DNA of 64,000 nucleotides, from contig JBFXGM010000005.1 of the NCBI GenBank assembly GCA_050178015.1, positions 62,001 through 126,000 of the forward strand, in the 5' to 3' direction. Made by a program: the position numbers and the translations under genes. A model generated the notes under the pieces. That model saw nothing but the letters and a program-made list of their open reading frames with translations. It searched no databases and was not told where the DNA came from. Positions 8,621-17,341 of this stretch are shown piece by piece. Each line of letters starts with the position of its first letter. The first letter of the stretch is position 1. The DNA is from Gaoshiqia sp050178015 (GTDB taxonomy: Bacteria > Bacteroidota > Bacteroidia > Bacteroidales > Prolixibacteraceae).

Positions 8621-9529
8621 TTACCGATTGCCGGTCTCCGGCGAAAGGGGTTGGCCTTGGTTGGCCTTGTGAAACTGATTGCGGTAATGCATCGGTGCAA
8701 AACCGGTTTTCTTTTTAAAACAACGGTTGAAATTGGACAGGTTGTTAAACCCGCTTTCGAAACAGATCTGCGAAACATTTTGACGTCCCTCCAGTAGTAG
8801 TTTGCAGGCATAGCCGATTCGCATATCGTTGACAAACCCCACAAACGATTTGCCTGTCTTTTCCTTAAAGTAGCGGCAGAAGGCTGTTGTATTCATGCCG
8901 ATATGGTCGGCCACCTGGTTCAGCTTGATCGATTGCCGGTAGCTGGCGTTAATCACGTGCATCACTTTTTCCATCCGGTTGCTCGACCAGTCTTGCAGCT
9001 CAGCGCGGTAGTTTTCACTGGCCAGTACCCTGAACTGTTTGGTGCGGGCCAGTTTATCGAGCACCTTTAAAAAGTGCAGGGTTCGCTCAAGTCCTTTCCG
9101 TTTCAGTAATTTTTGCAGTTGCCCATCCAGCGAACGGGCCACTTGCGGGTTGAACGAAATGCCCCGGGCGGCGCGCTTCAACAGGTCGCTGACCGGTAAA
9201 AATTCCGGGTAATTTTTCAGTTGCTCCTGAAAGAAATTTACCGGGAAATGGATCACGATGGCATTCACCTTAAACTGCGGATCGTTTTGGAAATACGCTT
9301 CGTCGTTCTTCCAAAAGTGTGGCAGGTTGGGGCCAAGTAATACCAGATCGCCATCCCCGAAGTCATCAATATGGTCGGCCACAAATCGTTTCCCAAAACT
9401 TTTCATCACATAAACCAGTTCGTATTCCGAATGAAAATGCCAGGGGAAGGTGAAGTGGGGGCAGTCGTTCCACTTGATGTTGAAGGAATTGGTCCCCTGA
9501 AAATTGACTTGTTCGTGCATGATTTTCAT
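8621..9529 (-). CDS. AraC-family regulator with cupin sensor domain
   Basis: The open frame reaches 9979, but the part beyond 9529 overlaps the divergent SDR gene; ATG 9529 (MKIMHEQVNF) gives a 302-residue protein of normal AraC size. An N-terminal cupin-like ligand domain contains HFTFPWHFHSEYELVYV. The C-terminal double helix-turn-helix holds ADHIGMNTTAFCRYFKEKTG and ICFESGFNNLSNFNRCFKKK. Divergent placement beside the SDR/uxuA genes suggests that it controls them in response to a uronate or an oligosaccharide; this is inference. Confidence 0.9.
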   Translation of the reverse strand: MKIMHEQVNFQGTNSFNIKWNDCPHFTFPWHFHSEYELVYVMKSFGKRFVADHIDDFGDGDLVLLGPNLPHFWKNDEAYFQNDPQFKVNAIVIHFPVNFFQEQLKNYPEFLPVSDLLKRAARGISFNPQVARSLDGQLQKLLKRKGLERTLHFLKVLDKLARTKQFRVLASENYRAELQDWSSNRMEKVMHVINASYRQSIKLNQVADHIGMNTTAFCRYFKEKTGKSFVGFVNDMRIGYACKLLLEGRQNVSQICFESGFNNLSNFNRCFKKKTGFAPMHYRNQFHKANQGQPLSPETGNR

Positions 9530-9607
9530 AGCAGCATCGTTGAAAACTTTGTAAATATAGTATAATTTCACGCAAGGATAATACTGGAGGAAGTTCCCGG
9601 TTTTCTG

Positions 9608-9615
9608 TATTTTTG
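9608..9615 (+). promoter_or_regulatory. Candidate -7 box for the SDR-uxuA operon
   Basis: TATTTTTG fits the Bacteroidota -7 consensus TAnnTTTG, 35 bp before the start codon. No convincing -33 TTG is seen, which would fit a promoter that needs the divergent AraC activator. Confidence 0.4.
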
Positions 9616-9650
9616 AAACGCTATGACGTGTAAATTTAAAGAAAGGCACT

Positions 9651-10460
9651 ATGAATAATTTTAGTATTGAAGGACAAGTAGCGATTGTTACCGGCGGTGG
9701 CGGTGTGCTGGGAGGCAGCATCGCCCAAAGTTTGCTGGAAGCGGGCGCGAAAGTGGTCATCCTGGGCCGCAATGAGGAGCGGCTGTTGAAGAGGGTGGCC
9801 GAAGTGGAACATTTGGGCGACATTGTGGCTTTTTCCTGCGATGTGATGGACGAAGAAAAACTGCGGGAGGTACGGCAACGTGTCCTTGATAAATGGGGGA
9901 AAATCGATATCCTGCTGAATGTGGCCGGCGGAAACATTCCCGGAGCCACCCTCACCGAAGACCAGACCATCTTCGACATGAAAATTGAAGATTATAAGAA
10001 AGTGACCGATGTGAACCTGCACGGTACGGTGTTGCCAAGCCTGATTTTTGGCGAGGTGATGGCCAAAGCCGGACGGGGAAATATTATCAATATCTCGTCG
10101 ATGGCCACTTATTCGGCCATCACACGCGTGATGGGCTACTCGGTGGCCAAAACCGGCATCAACATATTTACGCAGTGGATGGCGATGGAAATGGCCCTGA
10201 AATTCGGTGAAAAAGTGCGGGTAAATGCCATTGCACCAGGGTTTTTCATTGGCGACCAAAACCGCGCTGTGTTGATTAATCCGGATGGTTCATATACCGA
10301 ACGCAGCAAGAAAGTGCTGGCCCGTACCCCGATGAAACGTTTTGGCGATATCAAAGAACTGAACGGCATCGTGCAGTTTTTGTGCTCGGATGCAGCTAGT
10401 TTCATCACCGGCGCCATTATCCCGGTTGACGGGGGGTTCAGCTCGTTTAGCGGCGTGTAG
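9651..10460 (+). CDS. SDR oxidoreductase, probable D-mannonate oxidoreductase (fructuronate reductase)
   Basis: A 269-residue classical short-chain dehydrogenase. The cofactor motif is TGGGGVLGG near residue 15, the catalytic Ser is in INISSMATYS and the YSVAKTG motif supplies Tyr and Lys. A C-terminal IIPVDGGFSSF loop is typical. It lies directly before uxuA, and in Bacteroidota this SDR commonly replaces the long-chain UxuB, reducing fructuronate to mannonate in glucuronate breakdown. Substrate is inferred from context. Confidence 0.85.
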   Translation: MNNFSIEGQVAIVTGGGGVLGGSIAQSLLEAGAKVVILGRNEERLLKRVAEVEHLGDIVAFSCDVMDEEKLREVRQRVLDKWGKIDILLNVAGGNIPGATLTEDQTIFDMKIEDYKKVTDVNLHGTVLPSLIFGEVMAKAGRGNIINISSMATYSAITRVMGYSVAKTGINIFTQWMAMEMALKFGEKVRVNAIAPGFFIGDQNRAVLINPDGSYTERSKKVLARTPMKRFGDIKELNGIVQFLCSDAASFITGAIIPVDGGFSSFSGV

Positions 10461-10559
10461 GGAGTGGGATTGATGATTGAAGATTAATGATTGGCGATTT
10501 ACGATGGAATACCCGGAATTTGGAATTTAGAACCTGGAACTTGAAACTCAAAACTTCTT
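10461..10559. repeat. Low-complexity intergenic repeat before uxuA
   Basis: Imperfect short units such as ggaatttagaacctggaac and ttgaaactcaaaac follow each other between 10510 and 10557. Similar degenerate strings recur between genes in Bacteroidota. It separates the SDR gene from uxuA by 99 bp without an obvious terminator. Confidence 0.4.
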
Positions 10560-11771
10560 ATGGGATTGGAAAAAACATGGCGCTGGTTTGGCGCCAAGGA
10601 TCAGGTGAGCCTGGCCGATTTGCGGCAGATGGGCGTTGAGGGAGTGGTGACGGCCTTGCATCACATCCCGAACGGGGAGGTTTGGCCGGTGGAAGAAATC
10701 ATGCGTGTGAAAACACAGATTGAAGCCCACGGCATGCGCTGGTCGGTGGTGGAAAGCCTTCCGGTATCCGAAGGCATAAAAACGCACAACGCCGACTATG
10801 GCCGCCTGGTGGCCAATTACCAGGATTCGCTGCGCAACTTGGGCAAGTGCGGCATCGACCGGGTGTGCTACAACTTTATGCCAGTGCTCGACTGGGTGCG
10901 CACCGATCTGCATTACCAGCTCGACAGCGGGGGAGAGGTCATGTTTTTCGACTTCCCCACCTTTGTGGCTTTCGACGCTTTCATCTTGAAACGCCCGGGG
11001 GCTGAACAGGATTATCCGGCCGACATTGTGGCGAAAGCCCGACGGCTGGCACAAACGATGAGCGTTGAAGAGCAAGAACGGTTGGCGTACAACATCATCG
11101 TGGTTACCCAGGGGTTTATCGATGGGTTGGTGGATGGCTCGGCGCCCGACTACAAAAAGCTGTTCCTCGAATTTATAGATACTTACAAAGAAATTGACGC
11201 TGACCGTTTGCGGCAGCACCTGGCGATGTTTTTGAACGATGTGGTCCCTGTGGCCGAAGAATATGGTGTGAAGCTGTGCATCCATGCCGACGACCCGCCT
11301 TTCCCGGTGTTGGGTCTGCCGCGTATTGTGAGCACACAACGTGACCTGGAGTGGATTTGCGACCAGGTGGATTCGGTGTCGAACGGGATTACTTTTTGCA
11401 CCGGTTCGTTGTCGGTGAACCGCCAAAACGACCTGCCCGGCATCGTAAAAAAACTGGGGCACCGTATTCATTTTACCCACCTGCGCAACAATGTGTTCCT
11501 GCCCGACGGCTGTTTTCACGAGTCGGGACACATTTACGGCGACGTGGACATGTTCCCGATCATGAAAGCCTTGCTCGAAGAACAACAGCGGCGTGAGAAA
11601 GAAGGCCGCCCCGATGTACGCATCCCGGTGCGCCCCGACCACGGCATCAAAATGCTCGACGATTACGGCAAAGCGGCCAACCCCGGCTATCCGCTCATCG
11701 GGCGGCTCAAAGGCCTGGCCGAACTTTCGGGGCTGGAAATGGGCATCGAACGGATGCTGGCCAATTCGTAG
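10560..11771 (+). CDS. uxuA: Mannonate dehydratase UxuA
   Basis: A 403-residue enzyme that dehydrates D-mannonate to 2-keto-3-deoxygluconate using Fe2+/Mn2+. The N-terminus (LEKTWRWFGAKDQVSLADLR) and the ALHHIPNGEVWP segment are diagnostic. Metal ligands are expected in LCIHADDPPFPVLGLPRI, CTGSLSV, HFTHLRNN and the RPDHG motif near the C-terminus; all are present. With the upstream SDR it processes glucuronate, a side chain of glucuronoxylan, which fits the xylanase PUL at the other end of the window. Confidence 0.97.
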   Translation: MGLEKTWRWFGAKDQVSLADLRQMGVEGVVTALHHIPNGEVWPVEEIMRVKTQIEAHGMRWSVVESLPVSEGIKTHNADYGRLVANYQDSLRNLGKCGIDRVCYNFMPVLDWVRTDLHYQLDSGGEVMFFDFPTFVAFDAFILKRPGAEQDYPADIVAKARRLAQTMSVEEQERLAYNIIVVTQGFIDGLVDGSAPDYKKLFLEFIDTYKEIDADRLRQHLAMFLNDVVPVAEEYGVKLCIHADDPPFPVLGLPRIVSTQRDLEWICDQVDSVSNGITFCTGSLSVNRQNDLPGIVKKLGHRIHFTHLRNNVFLPDGCFHESGHIYGDVDMFPIMKALLEEQQRREKEGRPDVRIPVRPDHGIKMLDDYGKAANPGYPLIGRLKGLAELSGLEMGIERMLANS

Positions 11772-11795
11772 TGGAATAAACCTGGAAGAAACAAC

Positions 11796-11822
11796 AAAAG
11801 CCTGGCGGATAGCCGGGCTTTT
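11796..11822 (+). terminator. Terminator after uxuA
   Basis: The 11-nt arms aaaagcctggc and gccgggctttt pair with one G-T wobble around a 5-nt loop, and the right arm ends in T. Confidence 0.65.
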
Positions 11823-11852
11823 GTGTTTGCTGACCGAAAAAGTTTATTTTTG
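11821..11852 (+). promoter_or_regulatory. Candidate promoter of the Gfo/Idh lipoprotein gene
   Basis: TTG at 11821 is followed after 21 bp by TATTTTTG (11845-11852), an exact TAnnTTTG box with good Bacteroidota spacing, 37 bp before the start codon. Confidence 0.55.
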
Positions 11853-11889
11853 TAAACACGAGGAAACTAATCTTTTATAATCGACACAA

Positions 11890-13302
11890 ATGAAAAACCT
11901 ATCCCACTATTCCCTGATCCTTTTGGTGACTGTAACGGCAGCTTGCGCCGGCAGCGGACAAAAAGCGACCGAAACGGAAAAAAACCAATCCACTTTTACC
12001 GGCGCTAAAGGCGAAGTGAAACTGATGACCCTTGATCCGGGGCATTTTCATGCCGCGCTGATTCAAAAGACGATGTACGAACAAGTGGACCCCACTGTAT
12101 TTGTGTATGCTCCCGAGGGTTCGGATGTGCAGGACCACCTGGCCCGGATTGACGGGTTCAATACACGGGAGATGGATCCAACCCGTTGGGTAGAAAAAGT
12201 ATATACCGGTGCTGATTACCTGGACAAGATGTTGGCCGAAAAGCCGGGAAACGTCATGATGGTTTCGGGCAATAACGCCAAAAAGACAGAATACATTAAG
12301 GCGGCGGCCGATGCCGGCATTCATATTTTTGCCGACAAGCCCATGGCGATCAATACCGAGGGTTTTGCTTTGCTGGAGCAGGCTTTTCAGTCGGCTGAAG
12401 CGAATGGTGTATTGCTGTACGACATCATGACCGAGCGGCACGAAATCACCACCATCATTCAGCGGGAGCTGTCGAAAGTGCCCGAGGTGTTTGGCGTGCT
12501 GCAGGAAGGAACGCCTGATGAACCGGCCATCACCAAGGAAAGTGTCCACCATATCTTCAAATACGTGGCCGGCAATCCGCTGAAACGTCCCGACTGGTTT
12601 TTCGATACCGAACAGCAAGGCGAAGGGATTGTTGACGTGACCACCCACCTGGTTGACCTGATCCAATGGGAAGCCTTCCCGGAGCAGCCACTTCAAAAAT
12701 CGGACGTTGAAATGCTGAAAGCCAGCCATTGGCCCACTGAAATGACCTTGGATCAATTCAAAAAAGTTACCCAGTTGGATGATTTTCCGGCTTTCCTTCA
12801 AAAAGATATTGTGGACGGCAAATTGCATTATTTCTGCAACGGCGAGTTTACCTACAAGCTGAAGGGGAAATATGCCAAGGTATCGGTGATCTGGAACGTT
12901 GAAGCTCCCGAAGGAACCGGCGATACCCATTACAGTATTATGCGCGGGTCGTTGTGCGATGTGGTCATCAAACAAGGGGCCGAAGAAAATTATCAGCCCA
13001 CCGTTTACATTCGCGCCACCATTGACGAAGGGCTGGAGACTTTTGAAGGCGGGCTGTCGAAAGCCATCAACCAGGATATTGCCACGATGTACCCCGGCCT
13101 GAAACTGGTGAAACTGGAAGATAAACTGTGGACGGTTGAAATTCCTGACCAATATAAAGTGGGGCATGAGGCCCATTTCGGACAGGTTACCGAAAAATAC
13201 CTGCGCTACCTGAAATGGGGAAAACTGCCCGAATGGGAAGTGCCAAACATGATCACAAAGTACTATACCACGACCAAAGCGCTGGAAATGGCAAAACAAT
13301 AG
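11890..13302 (+). CDS. Gfo/Idh/MocA-like putative oxidoreductase, lipoprotein
   Basis: A signal peptide ends in the lipobox TAAC (Cys20), so the protein is probably exported and lipid-anchored, unusual for an NAD(P)-dependent fold. The N-terminal half resembles the Gfo/Idh/MocA Rossmann domain, with IHIFADKPMAIN containing the EKP-like Lys. The C-terminal half fits the 'putative oxidoreductase C-terminal' family common in Bacteroidota. Exported members may carry a tightly bound cofactor and act on glycans. It has its own promoter and terminator; substrate unknown. Confidence 0.8.
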   Translation: MKNLSHYSLILLVTVTAACAGSGQKATETEKNQSTFTGAKGEVKLMTLDPGHFHAALIQKTMYEQVDPTVFVYAPEGSDVQDHLARIDGFNTREMDPTRWVEKVYTGADYLDKMLAEKPGNVMMVSGNNAKKTEYIKAAADAGIHIFADKPMAINTEGFALLEQAFQSAEANGVLLYDIMTERHEITTIIQRELSKVPEVFGVLQEGTPDEPAITKESVHHIFKYVAGNPLKRPDWFFDTEQQGEGIVDVTTHLVDLIQWEAFPEQPLQKSDVEMLKASHWPTEMTLDQFKKVTQLDDFPAFLQKDIVDGKLHYFCNGEFTYKLKGKYAKVSVIWNVEAPEGTGDTHYSIMRGSLCDVVIKQGAEENYQPTVYIRATIDEGLETFEGGLSKAINQDIATMYPGLKLVKLEDKLWTVEIPDQYKVGHEAHFGQVTEKYLRYLKWGKLPEWEVPNMITKYYTTTKALEMAKQ

Positions 13303-13363
13303 TGGCTGTGTTCTGTGGGATCACGAAGGCTGACTGAGAAGAAGCTGTCAGGTTTCTGTAGAA

Positions 13364-13406
13364 AGAGCCCCCAATCCGAAAATCACCGGACTGGGGGCTC
13401 TTTTTT
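13364..13406 (+). terminator. Strong Rho-independent terminator
   Basis: The 15-nt arms at 13364-13378 and 13387-13401 pair with one mismatch and are followed by a T run. It lies after the Gfo/Idh gene and between convergent genes; the A-rich left side may let it also serve the aldo/keto reductase gene. Confidence 0.8.
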
Positions 13407-13490
13407 GGGTGAACAGATGCAGAAGCAAGTTCAGAATGAGGTTGTCGTAAGCGCTTAAGTTGGCTACTGCGGATTGTTGATAGCTGTCAA

Positions 13491-14501
13491 TCAGGCTTCT
13501 TTTCGTTTGAAATATTCGATGGTGCCTTCCAGCGCTTTTGTTTTTACTTTTTCGATTAACGCCTGTTTTTGTCCATCGGATAAGGAGCTGAAGTTGCGTG
13601 CCAACTCAATTTTTTCGCGCATAAAAGTAGCATTTTCACAACCTGCGATCAGTACGGAAACCGGTAGCGACCAAACAAAGTACATGGCTTCTTTGATGCT
13701 CAGGTAATTGGGGATGACCGGATCGTCAGTGGTCCAGTTGGCTTGTTTTTTTTCGGAGAAGAAACGACCGTCAGCCAATGATTTAATGGCCAAAATGCCC
13801 AGGTTACGGGCCAGGGCCTTGGGCATCACATTTTCAATGAAACTAAAGTACGACTGGTCGAGTACGTTGACAGGCATCAGCACGGTATCGAATACCTCCA
13901 GGTGGTTAGTCTGTTCCAACATTCGCAGGTGGGCAAAAGGATTTTGGTGTCCCGTAAAGCCGATATGCCTGATTTTCCCTTCTTTCCTGGCTTTCTGCAT
14001 TTCTTCCAGAACACCCTGGCTGATGCGGTTGTCCACATCATCCGGCGTGCTGATGGCATGCACCTGGTACAAATCAAGCTGATCGGTCCGCAGGCGGCGG
14101 AGCGTGCCTTCCAGATGGTCGCGGACGGTTTTGGCGTCTTTGCCGGTTGATTTGCTCATCAGGAAAATCAGGTCTCGGTACTTGGGGGTCAAGTATTTGC
14201 CATACCGTGTTTCGCTGAGGCCGGCCGAGTAGCTTTCAGCCGTATCAAAAAATCGGACGCCGCCTTCCAGGGCCGCTTCAATCACTTCCTGGGCATCGCG
14301 CTCGGTGGTCCAGCCAATGTGGTAGCCGCCTGTACCGAGCATGGTCACCTGTTCGTTTGTCCGTCCCAGTTTTCGTTTTGGCAGTATGCTGCCCAACCGG
14401 TCAGACTCGCTGTTCTGCGGGTTGGATGAAATTCCCGGAGTCGCTGAAAGACCGGCAGTCAGTGCTGCGATTGATTTGATAAAGAAACGTCGGTTTGCCA
14501 T
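13491..14501 (-). CDS. Tat-exported aldo/keto reductase
   Basis: A 336-residue protein. The first 26 residues look like a twin-arginine signal (NRRFFIKS followed by a hydrophobic stretch), consistent with export of a folded, cofactor-loaded enzyme. The mature part is an AKR TIM barrel: FFDTAESY carries the catalytic Asp and Tyr, the KSTGKD region the Lys, and LDLYQVH the His. IAGCENATFM is in the cofactor-binding region. Substrate is unknown; beside the exported Gfo/Idh protein it may belong to a periplasmic sugar redox step, which is inference. Confidence 0.88.
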   Translation of the reverse strand: MANRRFFIKSIAALTAGLSATPGISSNPQNSESDRLGSILPKRKLGRTNEQVTMLGTGGYHIGWTTERDAQEVIEAALEGGVRFFDTAESYSAGLSETRYGKYLTPKYRDLIFLMSKSTGKDAKTVRDHLEGTLRRLRTDQLDLYQVHAISTPDDVDNRISQGVLEEMQKARKEGKIRHIGFTGHQNPFAHLRMLEQTNHLEVFDTVLMPVNVLDQSYFSFIENVMPKALARNLGILAIKSLADGRFFSEKKQANWTTDDPVIPNYLSIKEAMYFVWSLPVSVLIAGCENATFMREKIELARNFSSLSDGQKQALIEKVKTKALEGTIEYFKRKEA

Positions 14502-14583
14502 TTGTGCTGTTTTTATTTCAAGATGAATACGTTACAAAGGGCAATTTGTTCAGGTTCGAATATGCAAAGTCTTGCCGTGGGTC

Positions 14584-15327
14584 TTACAACCCTAAGAAAG
14601 CTTTTGCCTGCTCCAGGTCTTCCGGCGTATCAATCCCGATGCTCTCAAATTCGGTTACAGCAACTTTAATTTTGTAGCCATTTTCGAGCCAACGCAATTG
14701 TTCGAGCGATTCGGCCAGTTCCAGGAACGATGGATTGAGCCGGGTGATCTCGTCCAATACCCCGGCACGATAGGCGTACATGCCCAGGTGCGCATAAAAC
14801 GGATGGGCGTGCAGCCAGCTGTGTGGTTCCTTTCCGCGAATGTACGGTATGGTTGAACGGCTGAACAGCAGCGCATACTGGTTCGCATCGAAAACTACCT
14901 TGGGGCGGTTGGGATTAAAAAGAACCTCTTCGCTGTCGATCTTTTTTACCAAGGTGGCAATCTCGGTGGCCGGGTCGGCGAAACAGTCTTTCAGCGCCTG
15001 GAGTTGTTCGGCACGGACAAAAGGCTCGTCGCCCTGGATGTTGATGATCACATCAACGGGTTGCTTTTCCGACAGGAGGGCTGCCGCTTCGGCACAGCGG
15101 TCGGTGCCGCTTGGATGGTTGGCCCGGGTCATCACCACCTGCCCGCCAAAACTGGTCACTACAGCGGCAATCCGATCATCGTCAGTAGCCACGTAAACAG
15201 CATCGATGGCCGATGATGCATTTTCGTAAACGTGCTGGATGATGGGTTTCTCACCCAGCATGGCCAGCGGTTTGCCGGGGAAGCGGGTGGATTGGTAACG
15301 GGCCGGAATGATGGCAACAAATTTCAT
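14584..15327 (-). CDS. kdsB: 3-deoxy-manno-octulosonate cytidylyltransferase
   Basis: Activates Kdo as CMP-Kdo for lipid A core synthesis. Start ATG 15327 (MKFVAIIPARYQSTRFPGKP) gives 247 residues, the usual length; the frame stays open to 15504 but that part is not family-like. The nucleotide-binding PARYQSTRFPGKPL motif, DVIINIQGDEPF and the C-terminal ESIGIDTPEDLEQA are all characteristic. It is a single gene downstream of a candidate -7 box. Confidence 0.97.
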   Translation of the reverse strand: MKFVAIIPARYQSTRFPGKPLAMLGEKPIIQHVYENASSAIDAVYVATDDDRIAAVVTSFGGQVVMTRANHPSGTDRCAEAAALLSEKQPVDVIINIQGDEPFVRAEQLQALKDCFADPATEIATLVKKIDSEEVLFNPNRPKVVFDANQYALLFSRSTIPYIRGKEPHSWLHAHPFYAHLGMYAYRAGVLDEITRLNPSFLELAESLEQLRWLENGYKIKVAVTEFESIGIDTPEDLEQAKAFLGL

Positions 15328-15347
15328 GTGCGTACTTTTTTGTTTTG

Positions 15348-15355
15348 CAAAAATA
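15348..15355 (-). promoter_or_regulatory. Candidate -7 box of kdsB
   Basis: On the minus strand it reads TATTTTTG, an exact TAnnTTTG match, 20 bp before the chosen start. No clear -33 box. Confidence 0.4.
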
Positions 15356-15629
15356 GAAAAGACCAGCTTTTTTAGCAGGTTGACACCTAAAATATATTCT
15401 TCCGGCGGGGTGAAATGCTCAATTCGTCCGTTATCGATTAATTTCTTCATTGGCAGGGATATATGCAAGGCTTTCATTCGAAGCAGGGACGGAGGTCTGT
15501 TCACTAGGTAATAAAAAGTCGAATTGAGCTGAACAATCGATCTGGCGGGGTAGTTAATGAGAATAAATTTTTCAGACTGTATTGGTAATTTCGTTCATTA
15601 ATTATAATTTGGCACAATTATGATCTAAA

Positions 15630-15662
15630 TTGTTTATAATCATTACCTATATAATATATTTG
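15630..15662 (+). promoter_or_regulatory. Candidate promoter of the receiver/GT2 operon
   Basis: TTG at 15630 and TATATTTG at 15655-15662 match the Bacteroidota -33/-7 pattern with 22 bp between, slightly long. The box lies 38 bp before the start codon, in an AT-rich region. Confidence 0.5.
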
Positions 15663-15700
15663 CTGGAATTGTCGGAATTGCTTAACCAAAAATCACTTTC

Positions 15701-16060
15701 ATGAAAAAGATCCTTGTCGCGGAAGATAATAAACTTATTCTGGAGACGATCAATCATAAACTTTTACGGGATGGCTACGAAGTCATCAAAGCGCAGGATG
15801 GTAAAGAATGCCTGAGTTACCTGGAGAATAACGAGGTGGACCTGTTGATCACGGACCTGTACATGCCTTATGTGAACGGGCACGAAGTCATCAATACCCT
15901 GCGCAACGAATGGCAAAACAAAACCCCGATCCTGGTTTTATCGGCTGACGGCGCTGAAGACACCGTTCTGAAAGCCTTTGAACTCGGGGCCGACGATTAC
16001 GTGGTCAAGCCATTCAGCCTTAGTGAACTCACCATACGAATCCGAAAACTTCTTCAGTAA
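15701..16060 (+). CDS. Stand-alone CheY-like receiver domain protein
   Basis: At 119 residues it is a receiver domain only, with no output domain. The acidic pocket is in VAEDNKLI, the phospho-acceptor Asp in LLITDLYMP and the conserved Lys in YVVKPFS. The stop codon directly abuts the next start (TAAATG), so it is the first gene of the polysaccharide operon. It probably acts by protein contact, for example on the membrane HEAT protein or the GT2 synthase. Its kinase is not in the window. Confidence 0.9.
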   Translation: MKKILVAEDNKLILETINHKLLRDGYEVIKAQDGKECLSYLENNEVDLLITDLYMPYVNGHEVINTLRNEWQNKTPILVLSADGAEDTVLKAFELGADDYVVKPFSLSELTIRIRKLLQ

Positions 16061-17338
16061 ATGAGACTACTTCTACTTTCCGTTTTCACGCTTTTGTTTG
16101 TTGTTCCGGCTTTTTCCCAGGAGGAAATACGTTTCGATGCTGATTCCTTATTCCTGGTGGCTCGCCAGAAATCGGTGGACGGGAATTATCAGGAGGCAAT
16201 TGAGCTGACACAAAAAATACTGGAGGCCTATCCCGCCTATATCGATGCCCGGATCCTGATGGCCCGTTCGTATGCCTGGCAAAAGGATTATCCGGCTGCC
16301 CGCGAAACTGTTCAGCCGGTGCTGGACAGCGATCCCAAAAACTACGAAGCCAATAGTGCGTTGGTGGATTTTTATTTGTGGGACGAGAATTTGAAATCAG
16401 CCTTGGATCAGGTGAATAAGGCGTTAACCTTGTTTCCCGACGACGTGCCCTTGCTGACAAAAAAAGCCCGCATACAAATGGCTGACAGTGATTTTAAAGC
16501 GGCCAGGCAAACCCTGGGTACGCTGGAAGCGCTTGACCCTGAGCTGGAAGACCTGCCGCAGTTAAAGAAAGCCGCCGGAGCTGATTACCAGCACATCATC
16601 CGACTGGAGCATTATTTCGATGGTTTTAACCAACCTGGATATAACCGCCGTTGGCACATGAGCTCGCTGGGCTACGGGCGGCGTACTACCTTTGGCGACT
16701 TCTACGCGAAAGTGTATTGGGGAGATATGGTTGAATCCGGCGAAAGCCTTTTTTCCAACCAGGTTTCCACACAGTATGCGCTGGAATTCTATCCAAAGAT
16801 CGATGAGCGCAATTACATGTTTCTGAATTATGCCTGGTCGGGCGATGATTATTTCCCGCAAAACCGCTTTGGTATTGAGTATTGGCATGTGTTTAAGTAC
16901 GAGATTGAAGCCTCTCTCGGGTATCGGTTTATGAACTTCCCGCAACTTGGTGCTGACGACTTGAACATTCACATTTATACCGGTTCGCTGGCCAAATACC
17001 TGGGCAAGTTCTGGTTTTCGTTCCGCCCGTATTTCATTTACGACGGAACCGATACCTCTTCGCGCTACATGCTTTCGGCCCGGAACTACCTGAAGAAGGA
17101 TGAGAGTTACCTGGAACTGGTACTGGGAACTGGAATTTCACCCGACAATCCGTATTTCTACACCAGCGGGCAGGCCATTCCCGACCTGAGCTCGTGGCGG
17201 GTAGAGCTGGAGTGGAAACAAAAAATTTCGAACTTTTTGCTTTTCGAAATCGAAGGGGGTTACGAAAACGCCGAATATCAGCATAATCAAAGACGCGACC
17301 AATTTAGTATCCGTACCGCCCTTTCATTTTTGTTTTAG
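16061..17338 (+). CDS. TPR plus outer-membrane beta-barrel protein (YaiO/PgaA-like)
   Basis: A signal peptide (cleavage after VPAFS) is followed by tetratricopeptide-like helical repeats (about residues 25-165, with AYPAYIDARILMARSYAWQ and similar units). A C-terminal barrel of about 240 residues has aromatic-girdle strands and a last strand ending in Phe (SIRTALSFLF). The layout resembles YaiO and the TPR-barrel exporter PgaA. It is the best candidate for the outer-membrane exit of the polymer made by the GT2 protein two genes on. Confidence 0.8.
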   Translation: MRLLLLSVFTLLFVVPAFSQEEIRFDADSLFLVARQKSVDGNYQEAIELTQKILEAYPAYIDARILMARSYAWQKDYPAARETVQPVLDSDPKNYEANSALVDFYLWDENLKSALDQVNKALTLFPDDVPLLTKKARIQMADSDFKAARQTLGTLEALDPELEDLPQLKKAAGADYQHIIRLEHYFDGFNQPGYNRRWHMSSLGYGRRTTFGDFYAKVYWGDMVESGESLFSNQVSTQYALEFYPKIDERNYMFLNYAWSGDDYFPQNRFGIEYWHVFKYEIEASLGYRFMNFPQLGADDLNIHIYTGSLAKYLGKFWFSFRPYFIYDGTDTSSRYMLSARNYLKKDESYLELVLGTGISPDNPYFYTSGQAIPDLSSWRVELEWKQKISNFLLFEIEGGYENAEYQHNQRRDQFSIRTALSFLF

Positions 17339-17341
17339 CGT

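Larger units (their letters stand above)
15328..15700. other. 373-bp divergent intergenic region
   Basis: Lies between kdsB and the receiver-domain operon. It contains candidate promoters for both directions, listed separately, and an in-frame upstream extension of kdsB to 15504 that is judged non-coding. The 15590-15660 part is very AT-rich. Confidence 0.6.

Noticed and set aside
9530..9979. N-terminal extension of the AraC gene to 9979
   Set aside because: It overlaps the divergent SDR gene, including its Rossmann motif, and would remove the promoter region between them.
10548..11642. 364-codon minus-strand frame
   Set aside because: Antisense to the clearly recognisable uxuA gene and without family features.
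11899..13299. 466-codon open frame on the minus strand
   Set aside because: It lies antisense over the whole Gfo/Idh gene, is rich in His/Phe/Gly with no domain, and mirrors codon bias of the true gene.
15600..15630. Possible sigma-54 promoter (tggcac at 15610)
   Set aside because: There is no TTGC-like -12 element at the required distance; a TAnnTTTG box nearby is a better match.
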